A stretch of DNA of 6,382 bases from Dysgonamonadaceae bacterium (GCA_031276105.1 JAISNS010000351.1:1-6382), one strand, 5' to 3'. Shown: positions 1 through 6,382, counted from the first letter of the stretch. Notes: generated by a model not told the origin, from the letters alone. Numbers and translations are program-made.

Positions 1-996
1 CTTTTTTCCTCTTCCAAGCAGAAAAGGGAAGTATCTATTGATGATAAAAATAACCGGCAACATACTAACCGATACTAAGAACGTTATGATTATTTTAGAG
101 CCGTAAGATTCAGGAACCGCCGGCGCCAGCTGCGAAATCAATAATGTGAAGATTCGGATACCGTATGTATGAAAAGCGAGGATTACCAGCGTATTCGCGG
201 CAATATACCGGATGAGGTAATGAATCGCCCATTTCTCGGCGATCAATTTGATGAGAATAAAGAAAGGGATTAGCAAACTGACACTGCAAAGTAAATCTAA
301 CGGAACTTTCAGGTACGCGGGGCAGGATTGTTGCAACAAAAAATTGGATGCAATGTGTATGGTGAGTAATATAAATCCGATAAAAAAACGGGATTTGAGT
401 GCTAAAAACCGGAAAAATTCTTTTTTGAACAAGTTGGCAATCCCGTAATAAAAGATGAAACCGCAAGCGCTGTCTAACATCCAAGGCGCTTGCGAAACAT
501 CTATTAAAGAAGGGATAAAAGGCAATAAAAATAAAATAACAACACTTACCCTCCTGTTTTTCCCTCGAAATAAATAAAATACGCACTGCATCGAAAATAA
601 AGCGGCTAAAAACCATAAAGGCCAACAAACTAAGAAAGGTCTTCCGTATAAATATTCGAACAGCGGTTGAAGCCAATTTACGTTTTGTTCTTCTATCGAA
701 GAGAATTTGCGTCCTACAAATATCCAGAATAAATAAAAAAGAAAGAAAAAGCAAAAATAAGGGATCAAAAGTTGCTTACTTCTGTGCTTGACAAATCCGG
801 AAAACGAAGGATGCCTTTCAAAATTGAACAAAAAACCGGCAAGAAAAAAGAAAGCCGGAAGGCGAAGATGTGAAATTAAAACATTTTCAAAACCGCTGAG
901 CGGCGGCGGAGTATGAAAAAAAATGATGAGAATAATGGTCGTAAATTTGGCAAAATCAACCCATTGGTATTTAATCGTTTTTTTCTCTGTCTGCAT
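1..996 (-). CDS. Acyltransferase-3 family integral membrane protein (3' end outside window)
   Basis: Reading from the ATG at 996-994, the frame is open for 332 codons to the window edge. The product is a hydrophobic, Phe/Ile/Leu-rich polytopic membrane protein. Family signs are a first membrane segment carrying WVDFAKF and FFHTPPP (residues 12-32, with His28 where the family has its catalytic His), the LRLPAFFFLAGFLF stretch (46-59), the basic KHRSKQLLIPYF motif (70-81) that corresponds to the RxxR-P-Y signature, PLWFLAALF (126-134), and LAFHTYGIRIF near the end (273-283). Families of this type (OafA, NolL/fucose O-acetylase-like) transfer acyl groups, usually acetyl, from the cytoplasm onto surface sugars. 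The acceptor cannot be read here. The last visible residues, NRYFPFLLGRGKK, look like a C-terminal tail, so probably only a few codons are missing. The gene sits beyond the hairpin that ends the upstream operon. I see no clear Bacteroidota promoter (TTTG / TAnnTTTG) in the gap, so readthrough is possible. The family call is firm; the substrate is unknown. Confidence 0.85.
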   Translation of the reverse strand, partial: MQTEKKTIKYQWVDFAKFTTIILIIFFHTPPPLSGFENVLISHLRLPAFFFLAGFLFNFERHPSFSGFVKHRSKQLLIPYFCFFFLFYLFWIFVGRKFSSIEEQNVNWLQPLFEYLYGRPFLVCWPLWFLAALFSMQCVFYLFRGKNRRVSVVILFLLPFIPSLIDVSQAPWMLDSACGFIFYYGIANLFKKEFFRFLALKSRFFIGFILLTIHIASNFLLQQSCPAYLKVPLDLLCSVSLLIPFFILIKLIAEKWAIHYLIRYIAANTLVILAFHTYGIRIFTLLISQLAPAVPESYGSKIIITFLVSVSMLPVIFIINRYFPFLLGRGKK

Positions 997-1022
997 AGGT
1001 AGTAAGAATTAGAAATTAGAGA

Positions 1023-1048
1023 CCGGAGAATTTAGCTTCCTTCTCCGG
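1023..1048 (-). terminator. Hairpin after the lipoprotein gene, probable transcription terminator
   Basis: CCGGAGAA at 1023-1030 is perfectly complementary to TTCTCCGG at 1041-1048, giving an 8-bp GC-containing stem with a 10-nt loop. It begins 12 nt after the lipoprotein stop codon on the transcribed strand. What follows is T-rich but broken (TCTCTAATTTCTAATTC), not a clean U tract, so termination may be leaky or factor-assisted. The position between two same-strand genes fits an operon end. Confidence 0.55.
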
Positions 1049-1060
1049 CCTCCACGAAAT

Positions 1061-1924
1061 TTATACGTTGACTTGAACGACAAGGTATTTGGTCAGGCTC
1101 CAGAAATTTTTCGGATGCAGGATTCGCAGTTCAACCTGTCCGTTAGCGTCTTTCCCAAATTCGTAAGACCCTTCCGGATGTTTGGAAATCAGTTTCCCTT
1201 TTTTAGCATACAACGGAACGACATTCAATTGATTGAAGTCTTTTACCCGGATAAAATAGTTCGTGTCGAAATTGGTTCCCAACTGATTGTTGACTACAAT
1301 TTTTTGTTCTTTCAATTCCTTGGATGTCCCGAAACAATAGTAAACCGTATTTAATGCGGCCTGTTGCCGGTCGATCGTTTCTTTTTGCTCGGTGGTTTGA
1401 GTTTTCAGCGTCTGCACATCGGAAGAAAGATTGGTTACATGTGTATGCAATTCGGCAATTTGTTGGTCTTTTTTAGCTAATTCATCGCTTAATGCGAGCA
1501 AAGCCGTTGTTTTTTCTTCCAGTTCGGTTTGCAGTTTTTTGAGTGTAACCGACAGTTGCGAAGACTGAAGATTGGACTTTTTCAAGCGTTTCTCCAAATC
1601 GGCAATTCGTTGTTTGTTTTTATCCAAAACTTCGGTAACGAATTTCATATCGTTTTGGATACGTTCCTTTGTAGAAGGCGTCAATTCTCCCTGAGTATTA
1701 GACTGTACCGACAAATAATTTTCGGCCGTTTTGATACTGTTGAAATTGTCTTCCACTTCATTGAGCAATTCCAGAATCTGTTCCAATTCCGCTGCATTTT
1801 GAGCATTTGCCAAGGCTAAAGAATCTTTTTGAGCCTGAAGCGTTTTGTATTCGGACGAGTTCTTAACGCAAGAAACCATTGTCGAGGCGAATACGACTGT
1901 ACAAATAAAAATCACTTTTTTCAT
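1061..1924 (-). CDS. Coiled-coil lipoprotein, Cbp1-like Bacteroidota family
   Basis: Protein of 287 aa. It begins MKK, then a hydrophobic stretch and the lipobox MVSC with Cys19 as the lipidated residue, so it should be an envelope-anchored lipoprotein. Residues after Cys19 (VKNSSEY) show no acidic surface-export signal, which leans towards a periplasm-facing position (inference). Residues about 24-192 are Leu/Gln/Glu/Lys-rich with heptad-like spacing, interrupted by a short Gly/Pro/Ser segment near 73-86; this predicts a long coiled coil. The C-terminal part (192-287) carries NTVYYCFGTSKELKEQKI, a KHPEGSYEF motif and FWSLTKYLVVQV. From memory, these match a widespread Bacteroidota lipoprotein family sometimes named after the B. 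fragilis collagen-binding adhesin Cbp1. I could not verify this by alignment, and an adhesin role should not be assumed. The start is the ATG at 1924; a GTG three bases upstream is in frame but less likely. It is the last gene of the packed cluster, 11 bp after rsmI. Confidence 0.85.
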   Translation of the reverse strand: MKKVIFICTVVFASTMVSCVKNSSEYKTLQAQKDSLALANAQNAAELEQILELLNEVEDNFNSIKTAENYLSVQSNTQGELTPSTKERIQNDMKFVTEVLDKNKQRIADLEKRLKKSNLQSSQLSVTLKKLQTELEEKTTALLALSDELAKKDQQIAELHTHVTNLSSDVQTLKTQTTEQKETIDRQQAALNTVYYCFGTSKELKEQKIVVNNQLGTNFDTNYFIRVKDFNQLNVVPLYAKKGKLISKHPEGSYEFGKDANGQVELRILHPKNFWSLTKYLVVQVNV

Positions 1925-1935
1925 CACTTTATATT

Positions 1936-2634
1936 TTAAAAATTTGACTGTAACTTTTCTTTCCCGGATATTACTAAAACAAATTCGCCCCGCGGTTCGT
2001 TGAGCGAAAAATGTGCGATTAACTCTTTCAAACTCCCCCGTAGCGTTTGTTCATGCCATTTCGATATTTCGCGCGAAACGGAAGCCGGACGTTCTTCTCC
2101 CAAATATTCAGCCAGTTGCGTCAACGTTTTTATCACACGGAAAGGTGATTCGTAAATTACGATGGTTCGCGTTTCTTCGCTCAACTCCTGCAAACGGGTT
2201 TGACGGCCTTTTTTCGGAGGAAGGAATCCTTCAAAACAAAAACGGACGGCAGGTAATCCCGAATCGACCAGCGCCGGAACGAAAGCCGTTGCGCCGGGCA
2301 AACATTCTACCGCCACATCCTGACGGATACATTCCCGCACCAATAAAAAGCCGGGATCGGAAATGCCGGGCGTACCCGCATCGGAAACCAAAGCCACGCT
2401 TTCGCCCGCTTTTATCCGCGATACGATTGTTTCGACCGTTTGATGTTCGTTGAATTTATGATGCGGCTGCATCGTGTTCCTGATTTCGAAATGCTTCAAC
2501 AAAATGCCTGTAGTTCGCGTATCTTCCGCGAGGATTAAATCTACGTCTTTCAATAACTGTACCGCCCTGAAAGTCATGTCTTCCAGATTACCCACAGGGG
2601 TCGGAACCAAGTACAATTTATTTGTTTTTACCAT
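1936..2634 (-). CDS. rsmI: 16S rRNA (cytidine(1402)-2'-O)-methyltransferase RsmI
   Basis: RsmI uses S-adenosylmethionine to methylate the 2'-OH of C1402 in 16S rRNA, in the decoding centre of the 30S subunit. It acts in the cytoplasm. The 232-aa product shows the tetrapyrrole-methylase-fold motifs in order: LVPTPVGNLEDMTFRA (residues 9-24), LAEDTRTTG (35-43), HHKFNEH (58-64), LVSDAGTPGISDPG (82-95), LPGATAFVPALVDSGLP (112-128), FEGFLPPKKGRQ (134-145), YESPFR (161-166), SREISKWHEQTLRG (187-200) and GEFVLVISG (216-224). E. coli RsmI is about 286 aa; the shorter form here lacks the extra C-terminal domain, which I believe is usual in this phylum. The ATG at 2634 places PTPVGNL at the normal distance from the N terminus. 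It starts 3 bp after the stop of the preceding gene, so translational coupling is likely. Confidence 0.97.
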   Translation of the reverse strand: MVKTNKLYLVPTPVGNLEDMTFRAVQLLKDVDLILAEDTRTTGILLKHFEIRNTMQPHHKFNEHQTVETIVSRIKAGESVALVSDAGTPGISDPGFLLVRECIRQDVAVECLPGATAFVPALVDSGLPAVRFCFEGFLPPKKGRQTRLQELSEETRTIVIYESPFRVIKTLTQLAEYLGEERPASVSREISKWHEQTLRGSLKELIAHFSLNEPRGEFVLVISGKEKLQSNF

Positions 2635-2637
2635 TTG

Positions 2638-3090
2638 TCAAGCGAAACGTTTTTCCAGTATTTCTTTGAAAGCGCCGGCCGGTTCGTTTTCCCAATTCCA
2701 GGCAAAACGGCTGTTGAGATAATCCAGCATTTCTTTCAAAGTAGAACATTTATTTAATTCATCCAGCGTTGCATCCATCAAACCGGCGCTGTTGTCGAAC
2801 AAATTTCGCTGAAACCGGAAGCGGTCGTTCAAACTCAACGATTTTTTCAGGTCGGCATACATGGTTTTCGTAATTTTGTCGCCTAAAAAAACCGGAGGAA
2901 AAAGTTCTTTCTCCGTTTTCCCTGCCGGTTCTTCTGCCGGAGAAATTTCTTCCGTTTCCGGATATTGCTCGTTTCCGATTGCTTGCAATTGCTGTTTCAA
3001 GTCGTCTAACCTCCCGGAAACGGTTTGGAGAATATTTTCCAACTCCCGGATTTGTTCCAAACACGATGCTATTTCGGTTTCAAAAGCCAT
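2638..3090 (-). CDS. Uncharacterised 150-aa coiled-coil protein
   Basis: I do not recognise a function. The protein has three parts: an N-terminal helix with heptad-like Leu/Ile spacing (about residues 7-38, coiled coil likely), an acidic Pro/Glu-rich linker (41-66), and a helical C-terminal domain (70-150). The last contains LGDKITKTMYADLKKSLSLNDRFRFQRNLF, with NDRFRFQRNLFDNS at 88-101, then MLDYLNSRFAWNWENE (121-136) and a FKEILEKRF tail. The NDRFRF...LF block followed by a W-rich segment recalls small hypothetical proteins I have seen in Bacteroidota genomes, but I cannot name the family. There is no signal peptide or membrane segment, so it is probably cytoplasmic. An AGGA sits 5 nt before the ATG (3096-3099), a possible weak ribosome binding site. 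It lies 28 bp after the peptidase gene and 3 bp before rsmI, so all three are probably co-transcribed. Confidence 0.85.
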   Translation of the reverse strand: MAFETEIASCLEQIRELENILQTVSGRLDDLKQQLQAIGNEQYPETEEISPAEEPAGKTEKELFPPVFLGDKITKTMYADLKKSLSLNDRFRFQRNLFDNSAGLMDATLDELNKCSTLKEMLDYLNSRFAWNWENEPAGAFKEILEKRFA

Positions 3091-3118
3091 ATCAATCCTG
3101 TTGTTCTTTGACGGTTAT

Positions 3119-6100
3119 TTAATTTTCCGGCGCTACCAGAGGCGGTTTACGGAAATTATCCATCCGGTCGCTTTGAATTTGCAATTCTTCAAACAAAATA
3201 GCATCCGGAACGATTATCGTAACCTGATTAGCGGTATTATATATCAGTTCTTTATCCGAAACGGCAACGATATTTTTGAAGACCTGCGCATCGAAATTAT
3301 TGATGGACGCCGACCGGATTCGTTTTTCCGACCCGTCGGACACATTGATGCGGAACAAACTCACCGGATAAGCCCCACCGTCTATTTCGCGGATGATGTA
3401 AGCATATTCGTAGCCTTCCTCTTTTGCCCGTTTCAGGAGTTCCTTTTTCAATTCGTCCGCGCTTTTCGTCCGCGAGTCCGTCATCCGGACAACGCCGGGC
3501 GTTACCGATGAACCTAACGAAGAGGTCAGTAAAGCATGTCCCGTAGAATGAGGCGCTTTGGGAGTCGGCACGCGGTCGTTCAACAGGGCTTTCAACAGGC
3601 CGTTTTCCACTAAGGTCAAGCGTGCGGCAGGAACGACTCCCTGACCGTCGACCGGCGCATAGCCCAACAGTTTTACGCCGTTGTATTCGGGCGTACCCGT
3701 CCAATCTTCAATCGTAATTTCTTTGGCTGTAATCCGTTTGCCCATCATCTCTTCCAAATGATTGCCGCCATAAGAAAATCCGGTTTGCGTAAGGGGTTTT
3801 CTCGCAGCTATCAACGAAATATCGCCGCTGAAAAAACCGGCATAAAATGCTGAAACAACGGCTAAATTTTCAAATAATACCGGCCCGGCATACGATTCTT
3901 CGATTTTGGGCGCATGTATTTTTTCGATTATATTTTCCGCTAAACGGCGACATTCCTGCGTTATCGCTTCCAACGACGGCAATTCGTCCGGATGGGCAAA
4001 CGTGTGTTCGAACGAAGCGGAAAGGTCTTCTCCTTCAGCCGTTTTTGCCCTTACAAAAGCATTCAAATGAGTAGATGCCAACGGATAACGAAATTCGGTC
4101 TGTTCCGTATTGTAAAAATAGATTAAAGCGTCGGAAACTTGTACGGAAATCAGCGAAGTCAATATTTCGGGATAGTCTTTGAATACGGCGGATGCAGTTT
4201 TGGCATATTCTTCCAAACGCGCTTTGTCTCTGTTGATTATCCGGCGGGGAATATCGTTCATGACAACTGTGGGCGTCTTATCCCAATCGGGCAATTCCAA
4301 GTCTTTCGCCGGAATATTCAATTGCTTGATAGCCGAAAGTTTCTGTTCGTAAGTTTCTGCGGCATTTTTATAAATAGCGTCCAAATCCCTCCAAATCGTG
4401 TAACGGATACCGGCTTCATCATTGTCGAGACAGGGGGAACCGTCGAATCCGACGGAACCGCCCGCCGAACCTTCAAAATTTTCGTCGGTACAGTCGTAAT
4501 CGCCAATCAACAGACGCGCGGCGGAGGTGCGAAGGGGATAATAGCTGGAATTAAGCAGGCTTCCATGCGAAGCCGAAACTTGCAACTGTTTTATGTCGCC
4601 CAAAGTATAAGAGATAAAGAACGGCGATTGTAAGCCTTCGATTTTCAATCCGTTCAGCGAACGTTCCACTTCTTTCTTTATGGCGTTGGAAATGACGTCT
4701 TCGCCGGAGGATATTATTTTATCGCCTTGAGGTTTGGGCAATAAAGGCGGTTGCGTCTGGCTTTTCGCCCGTTTCTGCGTTTCGATTTGTTTGACAAGCA
4801 ACGCAGGGGCAACGCAAGCTACGGGAACGCTTCCCGATTCGGCGCCGCATACGCCGTTGAATATCTTGTATGTCCCGCCGCAAGCTTCAATTTGAACGAA
4901 CATGGCTAAAGGCGTGCCGACCAAATCGACGCCGCGTACCAATTCGTCCGGGCGTCCATCCGCATAAATCCGGTAAACGATAAGCGGGGTTACATTGAAC
5001 GCATTCGGCGAATAACGGCTGGTGGTTGTGTATCCTCCCGAAACTTCCTTAAAATAGTAAGCGTATTCCTTTTTCTGGGATTTGGTTTCTTTACGGAGTC
5101 TTTTTATTAATTCTTCGTCGCTCAAGTTTTGCGTACTTTCGACCAGCATGTTGGATTGGCGCGAGACGGGAGCGGCGCCGATCTGTCCGCGACCGTGTCC
5201 ATTGGAACGGGGAAAGCCTTCGATAGGCGTGCGGCTCATCAGGAAATTGCGGAGGACTCCTTTTTTCACGACCTCTACCCGTTGTGCGCGGATACCTTCG
5301 TCGTCAAAGATATAGCTGCCGACTAAAGGCATATTTTGATAATACTTGACGGTCGGGTCAAAAGTCACGGAAAGATGCTTGGGAAGCGCCTGTTCGCCGA
5401 TTTTCTTTTTGAATGTTTGGGCGTCGTTTTCCTGTTTGAGACGGGTGCCTTCCACGCGGTGACCGAATATTTCGTGGAAGAAAACGCCGGCTGCTTCCGG
5501 CGAAAGAATGGCCGGCCCGGTGAACGATTCTACGACGGGCGCTTTTTTCAAAGCCGAAAGCGTATGGCTGATTTCGTGCGCCGCGCGGAGGACTTCATCG
5601 TCGGAAGGCAATTCGTTGAGCGAGAAAGCCATCCATGATTTTTGGAGCGGGAGGTACATCCCGTCGTCGGCTAAGGCTTCAGCCGAGAGAACTAATTGCA
5701 TGGAAATATTGTTTTCGGCGATTGTCCGTCCTTCCGTATCAATAAAAATTTTCCTTCCGACAGAAATATTATAATAAGCAATTCCATCTAAAATATCTTT
5801 GTTTTCGTTGAAAACGGCCGAAAATTTCCGCACTTTTTCTTCCAGTATTTTCGGGTCAATGTTGAGGCTTTCCCACGAAACGGGGGCTTCATAATAATTT
5901 TCGGCTGTTTCCCGGGAAAAATCGTCCGATTTGTCTTCCTGTTCTACCTTGACCGCAACATTTGCTTTGATTTGTTCATATATCTGAATATCGTCTTTGT
6001 AAAGTTCATCCAATTGCAACCACAAAGCGGTTCTTAACGCTTGCGGATTGTCTTCGTAAGGAATGTATTGCGCTTCGACGCGGACATCGCGGTAACTGCC

Positions 6101-6382
6101 GTAATCCGAATCCCGTATTTCGTGAGAGTTGTCCGATTCGTAATTACCGACCCGCAAACAGGACGACAGGATGCGTGAAGGGGAATTCAGTATGGCCGGC
6201 GACTGTAAACGTCCCAAGCGGCCTAATGTGTTTAAAGACTGCATTTCGTCCATTCGCACGAAAATATAATAAACAGGAACCGTTTCTCCTTTGAGAATAG
6301 AAAAACTCCGGTTCATCTCCGTCTTTATTACATCAAAAACAGGGTCTTGACCCCAAGAGGAAATAATTCCCGTATAAAGAAA
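3119..6382 (-). CDS. Exported single-chain TldD-TldE-like metallopeptidase (5' end outside window)
   Basis: TldD/PmbA-family peptidase; residues here are numbered from the internal Met at 6316. The front half (about -10 to 511) has the zinc motif HEIFGH at 281-286 (TldD-type HExxxH), followed by RVEG, and Cys490 in NGVCGAESGSVPV, where E. coli TldD has its Cys zinc ligand. A Pro/Gln/Lys-rich linker (512-538) leads to a back half (539-1065) that repeats the front segment by segment: AIKKEVERSL versus VIKTEMNRSF, YAGPVLF versus FTGPAIL, DELKKELLKR versus DEELIKRLRK. The back half lacks the HExxxH (YAGFFS at 825-830) and the Cys. In E. coli, active TldD pairs with inactive TldE (PmbA) to trim unfolded peptides such as the microcin B17 precursor; here both roles seem joined in one protein. 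The Met at 6316 is not the real start: the frame stays open for 22 more codons, encoding the end of a signal peptide. Each half is near the normal TldD length. The substrate is unknown. Confidence 0.93.
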   Translation of the reverse strand, partial: FLYTGIISSWGQDPVFDVIKTEMNRSFSILKGETVPVYYIFVRMDEMQSLNTLGRLGRLQSPAILNSPSRILSSCLRVGNYESDNSHEIRDSDYGSYRDVRVEAQYIPYEDNPQALRTALWLQLDELYKDDIQIYEQIKANVAVKVEQEDKSDDFSRETAENYYEAPVSWESLNIDPKILEEKVRKFSAVFNENKDILDGIAYYNISVGRKIFIDTEGRTIAENNISMQLVLSAEALADDGMYLPLQKSWMAFSLNELPSDDEVLRAAHEISHTLSALKKAPVVESFTGPAILSPEAAGVFFHEIFGHRVEGTRLKQENDAQTFKKKIGEQALPKHLSVTFDPTVKYYQNMPLVGSYIFDDEGIRAQRVEVVKKGVLRNFLMSRTPIEGFPRSNGHGRGQIGAAPVSRQSNMLVESTQNLSDEELIKRLRKETKSQKKEYAYYFKEVSGGYTTTSRYSPNAFNVTPLIVYRIYADGRPDELVRGVDLVGTPLAMFVQIEACGGTYKIFNGVCGAESGSVPVACVAPALLVKQIETQKRAKSQTQPPLLPKPQGDKIISSGEDVISNAIKKEVERSLNGLKIEGLQSPFFISYTLGDIKQLQVSASHGSLLNSSYYPLRTSAARLLIGDYDCTDENFEGSAGGSVGFDGSPCLDNDEAGIRYTIWRDLDAIYKNAAETYEQKLSAIKQLNIPAKDLELPDWDKTPTVVMNDIPRRIINRDKARLEEYAKTASAVFKDYPEILTSLISVQVSDALIYFYNTEQTEFRYPLASTHLNAFVRAKTAEGEDLSASFEHTFAHPDELPSLEAITQECRRLAENIIEKIHAPKIEESYAGPVLFENLAVVSAFYAGFFSGDISLIAARKPLTQTGFSYGGNHLEEMMGKRITAKEITIEDWTGTPEYNGVKLLGYAPVDGQGVVPAARLTLVENGLLKALLNDRVPTPKAPHSTGHALLTSSLGSSVTPGVVRMTDSRTKSADELKKELLKRAKEEGYEYAYIIREIDGGAYPVSLFRINVSDGSEKRIRSASINNFDAQVFKNIVAVSDKELIYNTANQVTIIVPDAILFEELQIQSDRMDNFRKPPLVAPEN
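4703..4783 (-). other. Interdomain linker joining the TldD-like and TldE-like halves
   Basis: This stretch encodes about 27 residues rich in Lys, Gln, Pro and Ser (including KSQTQPPLLPKPQG). It lies between the end of the front half, which finishes with the conserved SVPVACVAPALLVKQIE, and the start of the back half, which repeats the N-terminal pattern of the front. It reads as a flexible connector with no stop or restart codon context, so the two halves are one translated chain. Confidence 0.7.
5459..5476 (-). other. Zinc-binding HEIFGH motif in the front half of the peptidase
   Basis: Codons for H-E-I-F-G-H. This is the TldD-type HExxxH, with two His metal ligands and the catalytic Glu between them. 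It is followed by RVEG, comparable to GLEG in TldD. The third ligand would be the Cys encoded at 4847-4849. The matching site in the back half (3827-3844) reads YAGFFS and cannot bind zinc. Confidence 0.88.
6347..6382 (-). other. C-terminal part of a signal peptide of the TldD-TldE-like protein
   Basis: In frame with the peptidase and upstream of the Met at 6316, the window edge encodes FLYTGIISSWG then QDPVF. The hydrophobic stretch followed by small residues at -3 (Ser) and -1 (Gly) fits a signal peptidase I site before Gln (codon at 6347-6349). Bacteroidota often have Gln at +1 of signal peptidase I substrates. The start Met and basic n-region are outside the window. Confidence 0.65.

Noticed and set aside
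110..754. 214-codon closed minus-strand frame inside the acyltransferase region
   Set aside because: It lies in a different frame from the acyltransferase, whose 332 codons show clear family motifs and stay open to the window edge. The product of this frame has no recognisable motif.
1925..1927. GTG at 1927 as start of the lipoprotein gene
   Set aside because: The adjacent in-frame ATG at 1924 gives the typical MKK signal-peptide beginning; the GTG would add one residue without benefit.
2013..2453. Plus-strand frame of 146 codons opposite rsmI
   Set aside because: It is antisense to the unmistakable RsmI coding sequence, its product is low in recognisable structure, and nothing suggests its own promoter or start signal.
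2861..3511. Plus-strand frame of 216 codons spanning two minus-strand genes
   Set aside because: It crosses the end of the 150-aa gene and the end of the peptidase, both well supported. It shows no domain and is best explained as an antisense shadow.
3297..3704. Minus-strand 135-codon frame, and similar ones at 2759-3064 and 4318-4506
   Set aside because: They are alternative frames inside genes whose main frames carry conserved motifs; the products are Arg/Gly-rich artefacts of codon bias.
4139..4633. Plus-strand frames within the peptidase gene (also 3847-4074, 5082-5315, 5336-5638, 5508-5774)
   Set aside because: All are antisense to a continuous homologous coding region and show no family features.
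6314..6316. ATG at 6316 as the start of the peptidase
   Set aside because: The frame is open upstream to the window edge, the upstream residues look like a signal peptide plus the beginning of the domain, and the back half has the matching residues before this point, so the Met is internal.
3119..6382. Fusion as an assembly or sequencing artefact joining two neighbouring genes
   Set aside because: The junction is a natural-looking Pro/Gln linker with no duplicated DNA or abrupt change, and the two halves have diverged too far to be an assembly duplication. Read-level confirmation would still settle it.

Overview
The window looks like chromosomal DNA of a member of the Bacteroidota, probably Bacteroidales. 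Supporting signs are an RsmI with Bacteroidota-style sequence, a short lipoprotein with the conserved C-terminal module I associate with that phylum, A/T-rich translation starts mostly without Shine-Dalgarno sequences, and a signal peptide that appears to be cut just before a glutamine. All five genes lie on the minus strand, so transcription runs from position 6382 towards 1. Both outer genes run off the window. No gene-free stretch exceeds 300 bases, and I see no tRNA, rRNA, CRISPR array, insertion sequence or phage gene.

In transcription order: (1) a very large TldD/PmbA-family peptidase (stop at 3119, start beyond 6382). It holds two complete TldD-like halves in one chain: a front half with a zinc site (HEIFGH plus a downstream Cys) and a back half of the same fold with the site gone. 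This resembles the E. coli TldD/TldE heterodimer written as one polypeptide. The frame stays open to the window edge and carries the end of a signal peptide, so the protein is probably exported. (2) After 28 bp, a 150-aa uncharacterised coiled-coil protein. (3) After 3 bp, rsmI, a 16S rRNA 2'-O-methyltransferase. (4) After 11 bp, a coiled-coil lipoprotein that resembles the Bacteroidota Cbp1-like family. These four genes are packed like an operon, which ends at a hairpin around 1023-1048. (5) Past a 64-bp gap, a membrane-bound acyltransferase-3 family protein whose last few residues lie outside the window.

The four packed genes do not form an obvious pathway. They combine an exported peptidase, an rRNA-modifying enzyme, an unknown cytoplasmic protein and an envelope lipoprotein, so co-transcription should not be read as shared function. 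The most notable item is the single-chain, apparently exported TldD-TldE-like peptidase.
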